57,189 nucleotides of DNA from assembly GCA_017471085.1 (NCBI GenBank), contig JAFUWW010000081.1, forward strand, positions 1 to 57,189, read 5' to 3'. The notes under the pieces were generated by a model that was not told the DNA's origin, did no database searches, and saw only the letters and a list, made by a program, of their open reading frames with translations. Source of the DNA: Bacteroidales bacterium (lineage in GTDB: Bacteria; Bacteroidota; Bacteroidia; Bacteroidales; UBA932). Below, piece after piece: positions 15,768 to 24,653 of the stretch. Position 1 is the first letter of the stretch; the number at the start of each line of letters is the position of its first letter. The position numbers and the translations under genes were made by a program.

Positions 15768-17309
15768 ATGGACATTATAGCTTTAATTATCGGATTTGTG
15801 GCCGGGGCGGTCATCGCCCTTGCCATCTACATACTGGTACGCCGTTCCCTGCTCAAGGGAAAACGGGAAGAAATCCTGGAAAAGGCGGAGATCGAGGGTG
15901 AGAAGATCAAGAACGAACGCATCCTCCAGGCCAAGGAGAAGTATCTCTCCCTCAAGAGCGAGCACGAAAAAACCGTGAACGAGAAGAACGCCCAGATCCG
16001 CGAAGCGGAGAATCGCGTGAAGCAGAAGGAGAACACCCTGAACCAGAAAATGAACGAGGCCGACCGCAAGAACAAGGAACTGGAGAACCAGAAGAACCAG
16101 CTCCACAACCAGCAGGAAGCCCTCAAAGCCAAGGAAGAAGAGTATGAGCTGCTGCGCGGACAAGTCATCCGCCAGATCGAATCCATCGCCGGCCTGAGCG
16201 CCCAGGAGGCCAAGGCCCAGCTGATGGAAAGCATGAAAGCGGAGGCCCGCACCGAAGCCCAGGCCTATATCAACGACTGCATCGACGAAGCCCGCCTGAA
16301 CGCCGCCAAGGAAGCCAAGCGCATCGTCATCAACACCATCCAGCGCACCGCCACGGAAACGGCCATCGAGAACGCCGTCACCACCTTCCCCATCGAGAAC
16401 GACGATATCAAGGGCCGCATCATCGGCCGTGAGGGACGCAATATCCGCGCCCTGGAGGCCGCCACCGGCGTTGAAATCGTGGTCGACGACACCCCGGACG
16501 CCATCCTGCTCAGCGCCTTCGACCCGGTCCGCCGCGAGGTGGCCCGCCTGGCCCTGCACCAGTTGGTAGTGGACGGCCGCATCCACCCAGCCCGCATCGA
16601 GGAAGTGGTCACCAAAGTCTCCAAGCAGCTGGAAGAGGAAATCCTGGAAACCGGCAAGCGCACTTGCATCGACCTGGGCATCCACGGCCTTTCCATGGAA
16701 CTTGTCCGCCTGATCGGCCGCATGAAATACCGTTCTTCCTACGGTCAGAACCTGCTGCAGCACTCCCGGGAAGTGGCCAACATCTGCGCCATCCTGGCAT
16801 CCGAACTGGGTCTGAATCCCAAGATCGCCAAGCGTGCCGGCCTCCTGCACGATATCGGCAAGGTCTCGGAAGAGGACCCCGAACTCCCGCACGCCCTGTT
16901 GGGTATGAAACTGGCCGAACAGTACAAGGAGAAACCCGAAATCTGCAACGCCATCGGCGCCCACCACGAGGAGACGGAAATGACCTCCCTGTACGCTCCC
17001 CTGGTGCTTGTGGGCGATGCCATTTCCGGTGCCCGTCCCGGCGCCCGCCGCGAAGTAATCGAAAGTTATATCAAACGGCTCCGCGGCATGGAGAACCTGG
17101 CCGCCAATTATCCCGGTGTCACTAAGGCCTACGCCATCCAGGCGGGCCGCGAACTCCGCGTGATCGTGGGTGCCGCCGAAGTGAGCGACCACGATGCAGA
17201 GGTTCTCTCCGGTGACATCGCCAAGAAGATCCAGGACGAGATGACCTATCCCGGCCAGGTTAAGATCACCGTTATCAGAGAAACCCGTTCTGTAGCCTAT
17301 GCAAAGTAA
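15768..17309 (+). CDS. rny: Ribonuclease Y
   Basis: Membrane-bound endoribonuclease that starts mRNA decay. The 513 residues show the standard order: an N-terminal transmembrane helix (about 4-25), a long charged coiled coil (about 30-190), a KH domain with [12 protein letters not shown] near residue 220, and an HD domain with [11 protein letters not shown] near residue 362 and GAHHEE later. A metal-dependent phosphodiesterase site is therefore intact. The gene overlaps the dsbD-like gene by 11 bases, and kef follows, so the three form an operon. Confidence 0.96.
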   Translation: MDIIALIIGFVAGAVIALAIYILVRRSLLKGKREEILEKAEIEGEKIKNERILQAKEKYLSLKSEHEKTVNEKNAQIREAENRVKQKENTLNQKMNEADRKNKELENQKNQLHNQQEALKAKEEEYELLRGQVIRQIESIAGLSAQEAKAQLMESMKAEARTEAQAYINDCIDEARLNAAKEAKRIVINTIQRTATETAIENAVTTFPIENDDIKGRIIGREGRNIRALEAATGVEIVVDDTPDAILLSAFDPVRREVARLALHQLVVDGRIHPARIEEVVTKVSKQLEEEILETGKRTCIDLGIHGLSMELVRLIGRMKYRSSYGQNLLQHSREVANICAILASELGLNPKIAKRAGLLHDIGKVSEEDPELPHALLGMKLAEQYKEKPEICNAIGAHHEETEMTSLYAPLVLVGDAISGARPGARREVIESYIKRLRGMENLAANYPGVTKAYAIQAGRELRVIVGAAEVSDHDAEVLSGDIAKKIQDEMTYPGQVKITVIRETRSVAYAK

Positions 17310-19218
17310 ACTCCCCAGACTTTTCATGACTTTTGTGGCAGCACTCCTGGTGGGTGTTGCCGCTTTTGCCCAAGACGCATCCGCCGTGTGGAAAGTGTCG
17401 GCCCTGCCTGTTTCGGACGGGCTGTACCGCCTTACCTTCACATCCCGGATCGCCCAGGGCATGCACATCTACGGCACCGACAATCCCGACAACCCCTTCT
17501 CCGTGGAATACACATCCCTGGACGGGGCCGTCCTTGAAGGAGACCTGACATCGGCCCTGGAGGCCACTGTATTCAAAGGCGAGCCGGTCTATTTCGACCG
17601 CGCCTCCTTTACGCAGGATGTCCGCACGGAAGGGTCTCACATCAGCGGTGTCATCCACTGGCAGGCCTGCCAGGACGATGCCTGCGGCTTCCCGGAAGAA
17701 CAGGAATTCTCCGTTACTGCCGGAGCGCCGGCCGCCGCGGCCCAAGGGCATGAAACCGCCATTGAAGACCCCGAGAAAGCCTCCTCCGGAAACGGCGGAA
17801 GCATCTGGGCCCTTCTCCTGGAAGCCATCCTCTGGGGCCTGGCCATGCTCCTCACCCCCTGCGTGTTCCCCATGGTTCCCATGACCGTTTCGTTCTTCCT
17901 CAAGGCATCGGACAACGTGCATCAGGGGCGTTTCAAGGCCTTCATGTACGGTCTTTTCATCGTCCTCCTGTACACCATTCCGGTAGTGATTATCTTCGGC
18001 CTTACCCGCCTGATCGGCGGAGAGGCTGTCACGGCCGATATTTTCAACTGGCTGGCCACACACTGGCTGCCCAACATCCTGTTCTTCCTGGTGTTCTTCG
18101 TCTTCGCCCTCTCCTTTTTCGGGGCTTTCGAGATCACCCTGCCTTCTTCCTGGAGCACCAAGACCGACGCCAAGTCCGGAAAGGGCGGCCTTGCCGGCGT
18201 CTTCTTCATGGCCCTTACCCTGGTCCTGGTCTCCTTCTCCTGCACCGGCCCCATCGTGGGTTCCGTGCTGCTGAAATCGTCCCAGGGAGAATTCTGGACC
18301 CCGATGGTGACCATGCTCGCCTTCTCGGTGGCCTTCGCCCTCCCCTTCACCGTTTTCGCGCTGTTCCCGCAGCTGCTCAAAAAACTCAAGAGCGGCAGCT
18401 GGCTCAATTCCGTGAAAGTGGTGCTGGGTTTCGTGGAGCTGGCCCTCGGCCTCAAGTTCCTCTCCACGGCCGACCAGACCTATCACTGGGGAATCCTGGA
18501 CCGTGAGGTTTACCTGGCCATCTGGATCGTGGTTTTCACCCTGCTCGGCCTTTACCTGCTGGGCAAGATCCGCTTCAAGTACGACAGTCCTACGGAGCAT
18601 GTCAGCGTGCTGCGGCTGCTGCTCGCCATCGGTGTCTTCTCCTTCGTGGTTTACCTGGTGCCCGGCATGTGGGGCGCTCCCCTCAAGGGGCTCTCCGGCT
18701 ACCTCCCGCCCATGTCCACCCAGGATTTCATCGTTTACAGCCAGGGTGACGCTCCCCTGACAGCGGCCTCCTCCCCTGCCGGGAACGGGACCGTCACCGT
18801 AGCGCACGGCCTCCAGAGTTACGAGACCCTGGAAGAAGGCCTGCAGGCCTCCAGGGAACAGGGAAAACCCGTTTTCGTAGACATCACCGGCCTCGGCTGC
18901 GTGAATTGCCGCGAGATGGAAGCCCGCGTCTGGAGCGATCCCGAGGTACTTCGCCGCCTGAGGGACAACTTCGTGATGGTGACCCTGAATACGGACGACC
19001 ACTCCCGGCTGCCGGAAAGCCGCTGGTTCACCACGCCCGCCGGCAAGGTGCTCAAAGAAGTGGGCAGCGTCAATGCATACACGGCCCGCACCCGTTTCAA
19101 CGTGAATGCGCAGCCCAATTATATCATCCTGGACGCCGACGGCAACATCCTTGCCGGCCCGCGCGCCTATAACCTTTCCATCCCGGGATACATCGAATTT
19201 CTGGATTCCGCACTATGA
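17299..19218 (+). CDS. DsbD-like thiol:disulfide interchange protein
   Basis: Carries reducing power from the cytoplasm across the inner membrane to periplasmic thiols. The 639 residues contain a signal peptide (to about AFAQ, residue 25), an N-terminal DsbD-alpha-like domain with a Cys pair ([13 protein letters not shown]), a multi-helix membrane domain with the conserved Cys in [11 protein letters not shown] and [10 protein letters not shown], and a C-terminal thioredoxin-like domain with CVNC near residue 534. The three thiol pairs needed for the electron relay are all present. The start overlaps the rny stop by 11 bases, and the stop overlaps the antiporter ATG by four. Confidence 0.92.
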   Translation: MQSKLPRLFMTFVAALLVGVAAFAQDASAVWKVSALPVSDGLYRLTFTSRIAQGMHIYGTDNPDNPFSVEYTSLDGAVLEGDLTSALEATVFKGEPVYFDRASFTQDVRTEGSHISGVIHWQACQDDACGFPEEQEFSVTAGAPAAAAQGHETAIEDPEKASSGNGGSIWALLLEAILWGLAMLLTPCVFPMVPMTVSFFLKASDNVHQGRFKAFMYGLFIVLLYTIPVVIIFGLTRLIGGEAVTADIFNWLATHWLPNILFFLVFFVFALSFFGAFEITLPSSWSTKTDAKSGKGGLAGVFFMALTLVLVSFSCTGPIVGSVLLKSSQGEFWTPMVTMLAFSVAFALPFTVFALFPQLLKKLKSGSWLNSVKVVLGFVELALGLKFLSTADQTYHWGILDREVYLAIWIVVFTLLGLYLLGKIRFKYDSPTEHVSVLRLLLAIGVFSFVVYLVPGMWGAPLKGLSGYLPPMSTQDFIVYSQGDAPLTAASSPAGNGTVTVAHGLQSYETLEEGLQASREQGKPVFVDITGLGCVNCREMEARVWSDPEVLRRLRDNFVMVTLNTDDHSRLPESRWFTTPAGKVLKEVGSVNAYTARTRFNVNAQPNYIILDADGNILAGPRAYNLSIPGYIEFLDSAL

Positions 19219-21467
19219 GTGAACTTGCCCCGCTGATCGCCGACCTGGCACTCATCCTTATCTGCGCCGGTATCATGACGCTCGTCTTCAAGAAATTGAA
19301 GCAGCCGCTGGTCCTCGGCTATATCGTAGCCGGTTTCATCGCCAGCCCCCACTTTTCCCTGACACCCTCGGTCATCGACACGGCGAGCATCCACGTCTGG
19401 TCCGACATCGGCGTCATCTTCCTGCTGTTCGCCCTGGGACTGGAATTCAGTTTCAAGAAAATTGTGAAAGTGGGCGGGCCAGCCATCACCGCCGCGCTCA
19501 CCATCATCTTCGGCATGATCGTGCTGGGCTTCATGGTGGGATCGGCCTTCGGGTGGAGCAAGATGGACGCCCTGTTCCTGGGCGGAATGATCTGCATGAG
19601 TTCCACCACCATCATCTACAAAGCCCTGGAAGACCTGGGGCTGGCCAAGAAGAAGTTCGCCGGCCTGGTCATGTCCATCCTTATCCTGGAGGACATCCTG
19701 GCTGTGGTGCTCATGGTGGTCCTCTCCACCGTAGCCGTCTCGTCCAATTTCGAGGGCGGCGAACTGGTGTTCAGCATCCTGAAACTGGTATTTTTCCTTA
19801 TCCTGTGGCTGCTGGTGGGCATTTACCTGATTCCTCTCATCCTCCGCAAGACCCGTTCGCTGATGAATGACGAGACCTTGCTGGTGGTTTCCCTGGGGCT
19901 CTGTTTCATGATGGTGGTCATCGCCGCCAAAACCGGTTTTTCCGCGGCCTTCGGAGCCTTTATCATGGGTTCCATTTTGGCCGAGACGCTGGAAGCGGAA
20001 CATATCGAACGGCTGGTCAAACCCGTCAAAGACCTGTTCGGCGCCATCTTCTTCGTTTCCGTCGGCATGATGGTAGATCCGGCCATGATCGTGCAGTACT
20101 GGCTGCCCATCCTTCTGATTACCATCACCGTCATCGTGGGCCAGTCCTTCTTTGCCACGATCGGCGTGCTGCTTTCCGGACAGCCCCTCAGAACCGCCGT
20201 CCAAAGCGGTTTCTCGCTTACGCAGATCGGTGAATTTTCCTTCATCATCGCTTCCCTGGGCGTGGCGCTGGGAGTGACAAGCGACTTCCTCTACCCCATC
20301 GTGGTGGCCGTCTCGGTCATCACCATCTTCCTGACCCCTTACATGATCCGCCTGGCAGAGCCTGCGTACAACTTTCTGGACAAGCATCTCCCCTCGCGGG
20401 TACGCACGTTCCTGGATGGATATGCCGCATCGGCACTGGAGCCGGCCGCGGCCAAGGACAGCCCCTGGAAAACCTACCTGGGTTCCCTGGGCAAGACGCT
20501 CCTTATCTACGGCATCCTGTGCGTTGCCGTCTGCATGATTGGATTCGGCCTCCTGCAGCCGCTTGCCGAAAAATGGATTCCCGGCATCTGGGCGCATGTG
20601 GCGCTGGCTGTGGTGATCCTCCTGAGCATGGCTCCCTTCCTCAGGGCCATCCTGGTGAAAAAGAACCGGTCCGATGAATTCAAGGCCCTGTGGGCGCAGA
20701 ATCCGGCCAACCGGGCTCCGCTGGTAGCCGGCATCGCCCTGCGCCTGGTCATTGTCATCGGTTTCATCTTCTACGTCCTGGCGCGGCTTTTCCACATTTC
20801 CGTCCTCCTGATTCTGGTGCTCGCCCTGGCCGTCGTCGCATACCTTATGTTCGGCCGATGGGCCAAGAACTCGGCCCACAAGATTGAGGAGACCTTCATG
20901 ACCAACCTCAACTCCCGGGAAAAGAGGGCCGAATACCTGGGCGAGAAAAAGCCAGAATATGCCTCCCGCCTCCTGGACAAGGATATGCACCTGGCCGATT
21001 TCGACATCCCCGCCGAAGCCGACTGGGCCGGAAAGACCCTCCGGGACCTGAAGATCAGCCAGCAGTACGGCGTCCAGGTAGTGGCCATCGTCCGGGGGGG
21101 GAAGCGCCTGAACATTCCCGTCGCCGATACCCGCGTGTTTCCGAACGACCGCATCCAGGTAGTAGGCTCTGACGCCGGCCTGGAAGCCTTCGGCGCCGAA
21201 CTGGGCAAGAATTCCGGTTCCCTGCCGGAGGACTTTTCGGACCAGGAAGTCATTCTCCGCCGCCTTCCCATTGCGGAAGGTTCGCCTTTCCTGGGCAAGA
21301 ACCTGAAGGAGAGCAGCATCCGCAACCGCTACCGCTGCCTGGTAGTGGGCGTGGAAAAAGAAGACGGAAACCTCCACATCCCCAATCCCGTCATCCCCTT
21401 CGAGGAAGGCGACTTCCTCTGGCTGGTGGGTGAAAAGAAAGACATGGAGGTATTGATGGCAGAATAA
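19215..21467 (+). CDS. Kef-type cation/H+ antiporter (CPA2) with TrkA-C domains
   Basis: A 750-residue monovalent cation:proton antiporter-2 family protein. The first 390 residues form the antiporter membrane domain (IGVIFLLFALGLEFSFKK, GFSAAFGAFIMGSILAET, QIGEFSFIIASLGVALG). A second set of three to four helices follows (about 425-565). The C-terminus has two RCK_C/TrkA_C-like domains (AEADWAGKTLRDLKISQQYG with NDRIQVVGSD; GSPFLGKNLKESSIRNRY with EEGDFLWLVGEK). No full nucleotide-binding RCK_N domain is seen. It probably handles K+ or Na+ and protons. The start overlaps dsbD by ATGA. Confidence 0.9.
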   Translation: MSELAPLIADLALILICAGIMTLVFKKLKQPLVLGYIVAGFIASPHFSLTPSVIDTASIHVWSDIGVIFLLFALGLEFSFKKIVKVGGPAITAALTIIFGMIVLGFMVGSAFGWSKMDALFLGGMICMSSTTIIYKALEDLGLAKKKFAGLVMSILILEDILAVVLMVVLSTVAVSSNFEGGELVFSILKLVFFLILWLLVGIYLIPLILRKTRSLMNDETLLVVSLGLCFMMVVIAAKTGFSAAFGAFIMGSILAETLEAEHIERLVKPVKDLFGAIFFVSVGMMVDPAMIVQYWLPILLITITVIVGQSFFATIGVLLSGQPLRTAVQSGFSLTQIGEFSFIIASLGVALGVTSDFLYPIVVAVSVITIFLTPYMIRLAEPAYNFLDKHLPSRVRTFLDGYAASALEPAAAKDSPWKTYLGSLGKTLLIYGILCVAVCMIGFGLLQPLAEKWIPGIWAHVALAVVILLSMAPFLRAILVKKNRSDEFKALWAQNPANRAPLVAGIALRLVIVIGFIFYVLARLFHISVLLILVLALAVVAYLMFGRWAKNSAHKIEETFMTNLNSREKRAEYLGEKKPEYASRLLDKDMHLADFDIPAEADWAGKTLRDLKISQQYGVQVVAIVRGGKRLNIPVADTRVFPNDRIQVVGSDAGLEAFGAELGKNSGSLPEDFSDQEVILRRLPIAEGSPFLGKNLKESSIRNRYRCLVVGVEKEDGNLHIPNPVIPFEEGDFLWLVGEKKDMEVLMAE

Positions 21468-21471
21468 TCTG

Positions 21472-21504
21472 TTTTGCATATAACGGCATTATTGCATATA
21501 TTTG
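21472..21504 (+). promoter_or_regulatory. Promoter of the OmpA-like lipoprotein gene
   Basis: TTTTG (21472-21476), a 20-nt spacer, TATATTTG (21497-21504); close to consensus. The spacer contains a direct repeat of the element GCATATA (21476-21482 and 21494-21500). Confidence 0.85.
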
Positions 21505-21528
21505 TGTCATTAACAAATCAATAGCCAC

Positions 21529-21954
21529 ATGAAACGTTCAGTTATCGCCCTGCTGGGCTTTGCTTCCCTCCTTGCAGTTTCCTGCGGAACACCCAAGGCC
21601 GCCACAGAAACGGAAACGGAGAAAATTGTCACCTACGCCATTACCTTCGACACCGGAAAAGCCACGCTGAAGCCGGAGGCCGACCAGGAAATCCTCCGCA
21701 TCAGGGATCTGATGAAAAAGTATCCCGAACTCAAGTACGAGGTCCAGGGCCATTGCGACAATACGGGGTCCAATGCTACCAACGACAAGCTCAGCCAGCA
21801 GCGTGCAGAAGCCATCGTGGCCCGGCTTGTGGAGCTGGGCATCAGCTACGACCGCCTCACTCCTGTAGGCAAAGGCTCCCGCGAACCCATCGCCGACAAC
21901 AAAACGGAAGAAGGCCGCGCCAAAAACCGCCGCGTTGAATTCGTGAGACAATAG
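21529..21954 (+). CDS. OmpA-family lipoprotein
   Basis: A 141-residue outer-membrane lipoprotein with a C-terminal OmpA-like peptidoglycan-binding domain, comparable to Pal. The signal peptide ends in a lipobox (LLAVSC, Cys19). The OmpA domain has ITFDTGKATLKPEADQEI, VQGHCDNTGSNATNDKLSQQ, RAEAIVARL and TEEGRAKNRRVEF, which contain the residues that grip diaminopimelate. No TolB is next to it. It has its own strong promoter and a strong terminator, consistent with an abundant structural protein. Confidence 0.93.
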   Translation: MKRSVIALLGFASLLAVSCGTPKAATETETEKIVTYAITFDTGKATLKPEADQEILRIRDLMKKYPELKYEVQGHCDNTGSNATNDKLSQQRAEAIVARLVELGISYDRLTPVGKGSREPIADNKTEEGRAKNRRVEFVRQ

Positions 21955-21972
21955 GGGCTTCCCCATCCATAC

Positions 21973-22010
21973 AAAATACCCGGTGCAAATGGTTTTGCAC
22001 CGGGTATTTT
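21973..22010. terminator. Bidirectional terminator between OmpA gene and kinase operon
   Basis: A perfect 17-bp stem (21973-21989 with 21994-22010) around the loop TGGT. The ends are A4 and T4, so it can work for both converging transcripts. Confidence 0.95.
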
Positions 22011-22026
22011 ATATGGTAGCCAGGGT

Positions 22027-23139
22027 TTAGCGGCCCGTCACCCAGATGGGAGCGACACGCTTGCCTTCTACATCCACGAACACATAGAATCCCGGTTCCA
22101 CCTTGTCGTATTCAGTGACCTTGCGTCCTAAGGAAGCATAGGAGGTGGAAGGCTTCAGGGCCACATCCTCCTGCAGGTCGCCGACCTTTCCAAGGGTGAT
22201 GGTGTGGGATTTCGCGGAGAAGGGTTCGAAGGGCACCAGTATGAGATCCTTGCCACCCTCCTTCACATTCACGGCGACGAAATCATCCGTAACGGCAAGG
22301 ATGCTCTTGCCCAGATCCTCCACGGAGAAGGAGACGACTTCCTTCTTCTTGTCGATCTTCGCTTCAAGCCAGATGGCCGGATTGCCGTTGATGCGGACAT
22401 CCACCGCATCGTCCTCCTCCACGGGAACGGGAGCGGCCTCATAGGCATCATTGGGGACCTTGCGGATACTGGTTATCTTGCTCACGGTCAGGGGCATCAG
22501 GGAGCCTTCCCGGGTGAGGAAAATCGCCGAACCGTCCTGGAAATTCTGGGAAATCAGGGCGCCGGTCAACGTGGACATATCCTTTACCTCATAGATATCC
22601 AGATAAGGGAACATCTTGACGTTCAGGTTCTTATTACGGTCGACCGAAACCTTGGACTGACTGCGGATCTTGTTATCGGCGATCGTGATGATGCGGCCGT
22701 CCACTTCCATCTTCAGGTATTTGCCCACAATGGTTTCCACGATAGTCCCTTCGTAGGATTTGTCGGCCACGACCACATCGTGGATGACCTCGGAATAAGG
22801 ATAGCTGATGCGCTCGATATCCGACACTTTCACATAGATGGAGCCGGGGCGGTTCGTCGTGAAAGTGACCATGTCCCCTTCTTCCAGGATGTCGACGGAC
22901 TCAAACACATTCTTTCCCCAGCGGACTTCGGTCCTGTCGCCGGAGGAATAGACGGACAGGGAATCTCCGGGGATTGTAAATGTAGCGTTCGTATACGTGA
23001 TACAAGCTCTTCCGGAAGGATTCTGCTCGGAAACATAGCCGCTGTAAACGGCGCCGGTTTTGAGCTTCACCTCCTGAGCCTGGGCAAGACCCGCGACGGT
23101 AAGGGCCGCCGCAAGGGCCAACGCGAATCTCTTTGTCAT
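22027..23139 (-). CDS. Secreted protein with repeated small beta modules (last gene of kinase operon)
   Basis: 370 residues, not recognised. A signal peptide is clear (MTKRFALALAAALTVAGLAQAQ). The mature part repeats a motif that resembles SH3-like or Sm-like barrels: KLKTGAVYSGYV near residue 25, SYEGTIVETIVGKYLKMEVD near 129, and LTGALISQNFQDGSAIFLTR near 191, each with a Gly turn, hydrophobic strands, then a basic or acidic turn. Residues 250-370 differ (VDVRINGNPAIWLEAKIDKK). No catalytic motif is visible. It lies three bases after the WG-repeat gene and just before the terminator, so it is probably a periplasmic or surface partner in the kinase operon. Confidence 0.7.
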   Translation of the reverse strand: MTKRFALALAAALTVAGLAQAQEVKLKTGAVYSGYVSEQNPSGRACITYTNATFTIPGDSLSVYSSGDRTEVRWGKNVFESVDILEEGDMVTFTTNRPGSIYVKVSDIERISYPYSEVIHDVVVADKSYEGTIVETIVGKYLKMEVDGRIITIADNKIRSQSKVSVDRNKNLNVKMFPYLDIYEVKDMSTLTGALISQNFQDGSAIFLTREGSLMPLTVSKITSIRKVPNDAYEAAPVPVEEDDAVDVRINGNPAIWLEAKIDKKKEVVSFSVEDLGKSILAVTDDFVAVNVKEGGKDLILVPFEPFSAKSHTITLGKVGDLQEDVALKPSTSYASLGRKVTEYDKVEPGFYVFVDVEGKRVAPIWVTGR

Positions 23140-23142
23140 ACT

Positions 23143-24651
23143 CTAATCGAAAATAGGTTTAACCTGAAGGGACTTGGTGATGGTCTCGTCGCCATAGGCG
23201 ATGGTAATCCGGCGGCTCTCCGCCTTGGTAACCTTGAGGAAGGTGCCGTTTACACGGGCCTTCTGTCCGGCCTTCACCGTGATCGTCGTCTTCTTGGAAG
23301 AAACATTGCTGCCGGAGATGGAGACTGTCAGTTTCACATCCTGCTTGCCGGAATTGGTAAAGGAGACAACAAACGGCTGTTCATCCTTCTCATTGGCACG
23401 GTTCTGCGTGGTGGAAGCGGCAACAGCAATGCTGGCATCCGGACCCAGGGCGTCGAACTCCCCGGAGAAGATGACAAGGCCGTTGCAAGTGACCTCGACA
23501 TTATGGGTCGATGACGGCAGGACATACTGGGCGGTACGCTTGATGGTCCCGTCCCCCCGGAGCGTAAACTCCGAATTATGGTCGTCACCGAAACAACGGA
23601 CCGAGATGTCATCGTCCTTGAATTCTTCCGGCAGGGTAACCACGGCGGCAACGCCTTCCTTTCCCTTCTCGTTCACTGCTACGGAACCGCGCTCCAGAGA
23701 GCAGGATACTTCCCCGTCGATGAGTTTCAAAACACCCACCTCGCCGGAACGGACTTTCGCGACCGCGTAACCTTCCATGAAAGGCTTGGCCTCCTCGAAC
23801 TGGGCATTCAGGATGCGGCGGCTTCCCTTGACGTAACCGAACTTGCCGTTTTCCTGATACGTGGTGGGACCGTTGATGACAATGGGCTCCGTATAGCCTT
23901 CCGGTTGCTTCTCATCGGAAAGACGGTATTTCCAGTCGAACTTGAGATTGGGCTTCACATCCAGCTGGACAATCTGGCCGTTAGTGCCGATGGTGGCAAA
24001 AGAGCCGCTCTTGGTCCTGACCACGGCCTCATCCCTGTAGAAAGAGGTTCCGAACGTGATTTTTCCCAGACTCTTGTCCAGGGAAATCTCCACGCCGTTG
24101 CGGTCTACATAAGTGACCGGATCCTTGGAACTGAGCGGATCTCCGGTGGAAGAACCGTTCTTGCTGGGTTTCCCGAGGCCGACCAGGGCATATCCCTGGC
24201 AGAACGGATGGACCGTTGAATACTTGAAATCTACGGCCAGCCCCCCTTCCTTGTCCAGAAAGCCATAGGCTCCCTTCTTGTTGAACACCGGGAGCATGCC
24301 CTCGGAGAAGAAAGGATAGTCCCCTACATAGAACTCGCCCGGAGGGACCAGCATCTCACCGTCTTCCGAAATGATGCCGGCCAGACGGTAATTTTTGGAC
24401 TTGTCGACTTTAAGCGCTACGGCAAGGCCTTCGGAAAAATCGGTAATTTTGTCGGCCTCTTCCGGATCCACGACCATTTTTCCATCGGCGGTTACAACGC
24501 CTACACCCTTGACGGTCGTGACTTTGTACAGTTTCTCAGAAACCTGGTCGATGGATTCATACTCCGGCGGAACAGACCATTTGACACTCTGCGCCCGGAC
24601 ACCCAGGGCGCAGAGCATCAGACTCACAAAAACAAGTGTCTTTTTAATCAT
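23143..24651 (-). CDS. Secreted WG-repeat-like protein
   Basis: 502 residues with a signal peptide (MIKKTLVFVSLMLCALGVRAQ). Residues about 45-330 carry WG-repeat-like units: KGVGVVTADGKMVVDP, FSEGLAVALK, YRLAGIISEDGEMLVPP, FSEGMLPVFNKKGAYGFLDK, FMEGYAVAKVRSGEVGVLKL. The unit is a hydrophobic G-x-[IV/F]-[LIV]-x-x-x-G turn followed by [FY]-x-E-G-[LMY]. The C-terminal 160 residues look like Ig-type beta domains (FVVSFTNSGKQDVKLTVSIS; TTITVKAGQKARVNGTFLKV). WG repeats are thought to form beta-propeller-like binding platforms. It is separated by two or three bases from its neighbours, so co-expression with the FHA-protease is expected. Its ligand is unknown. Confidence 0.75.
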   Translation of the reverse strand: MIKKTLVFVSLMLCALGVRAQSVKWSVPPEYESIDQVSEKLYKVTTVKGVGVVTADGKMVVDPEEADKITDFSEGLAVALKVDKSKNYRLAGIISEDGEMLVPPGEFYVGDYPFFSEGMLPVFNKKGAYGFLDKEGGLAVDFKYSTVHPFCQGYALVGLGKPSKNGSSTGDPLSSKDPVTYVDRNGVEISLDKSLGKITFGTSFYRDEAVVRTKSGSFATIGTNGQIVQLDVKPNLKFDWKYRLSDEKQPEGYTEPIVINGPTTYQENGKFGYVKGSRRILNAQFEEAKPFMEGYAVAKVRSGEVGVLKLIDGEVSCSLERGSVAVNEKGKEGVAAVVTLPEEFKDDDISVRCFGDDHNSEFTLRGDGTIKRTAQYVLPSSTHNVEVTCNGLVIFSGEFDALGPDASIAVAASTTQNRANEKDEQPFVVSFTNSGKQDVKLTVSISGSNVSSKKTTITVKAGQKARVNGTFLKVTKAESRRITIAYGDETITKSLQVKPIFD

Positions 24652-24653
24652 TC

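Noticed and set aside
15783..17468. A 561-codon open frame on the minus strand
   Set aside because: Antisense to rny; translation is dominated by Gly, Asp, Leu and His and matches no family. RNase Y motifs on the other strand are decisive.
19167..21479. A 770-codon open frame on the minus strand
   Set aside because: Antisense to the Kef-type antiporter; His/Gln/Gly/Asp-rich without domains.
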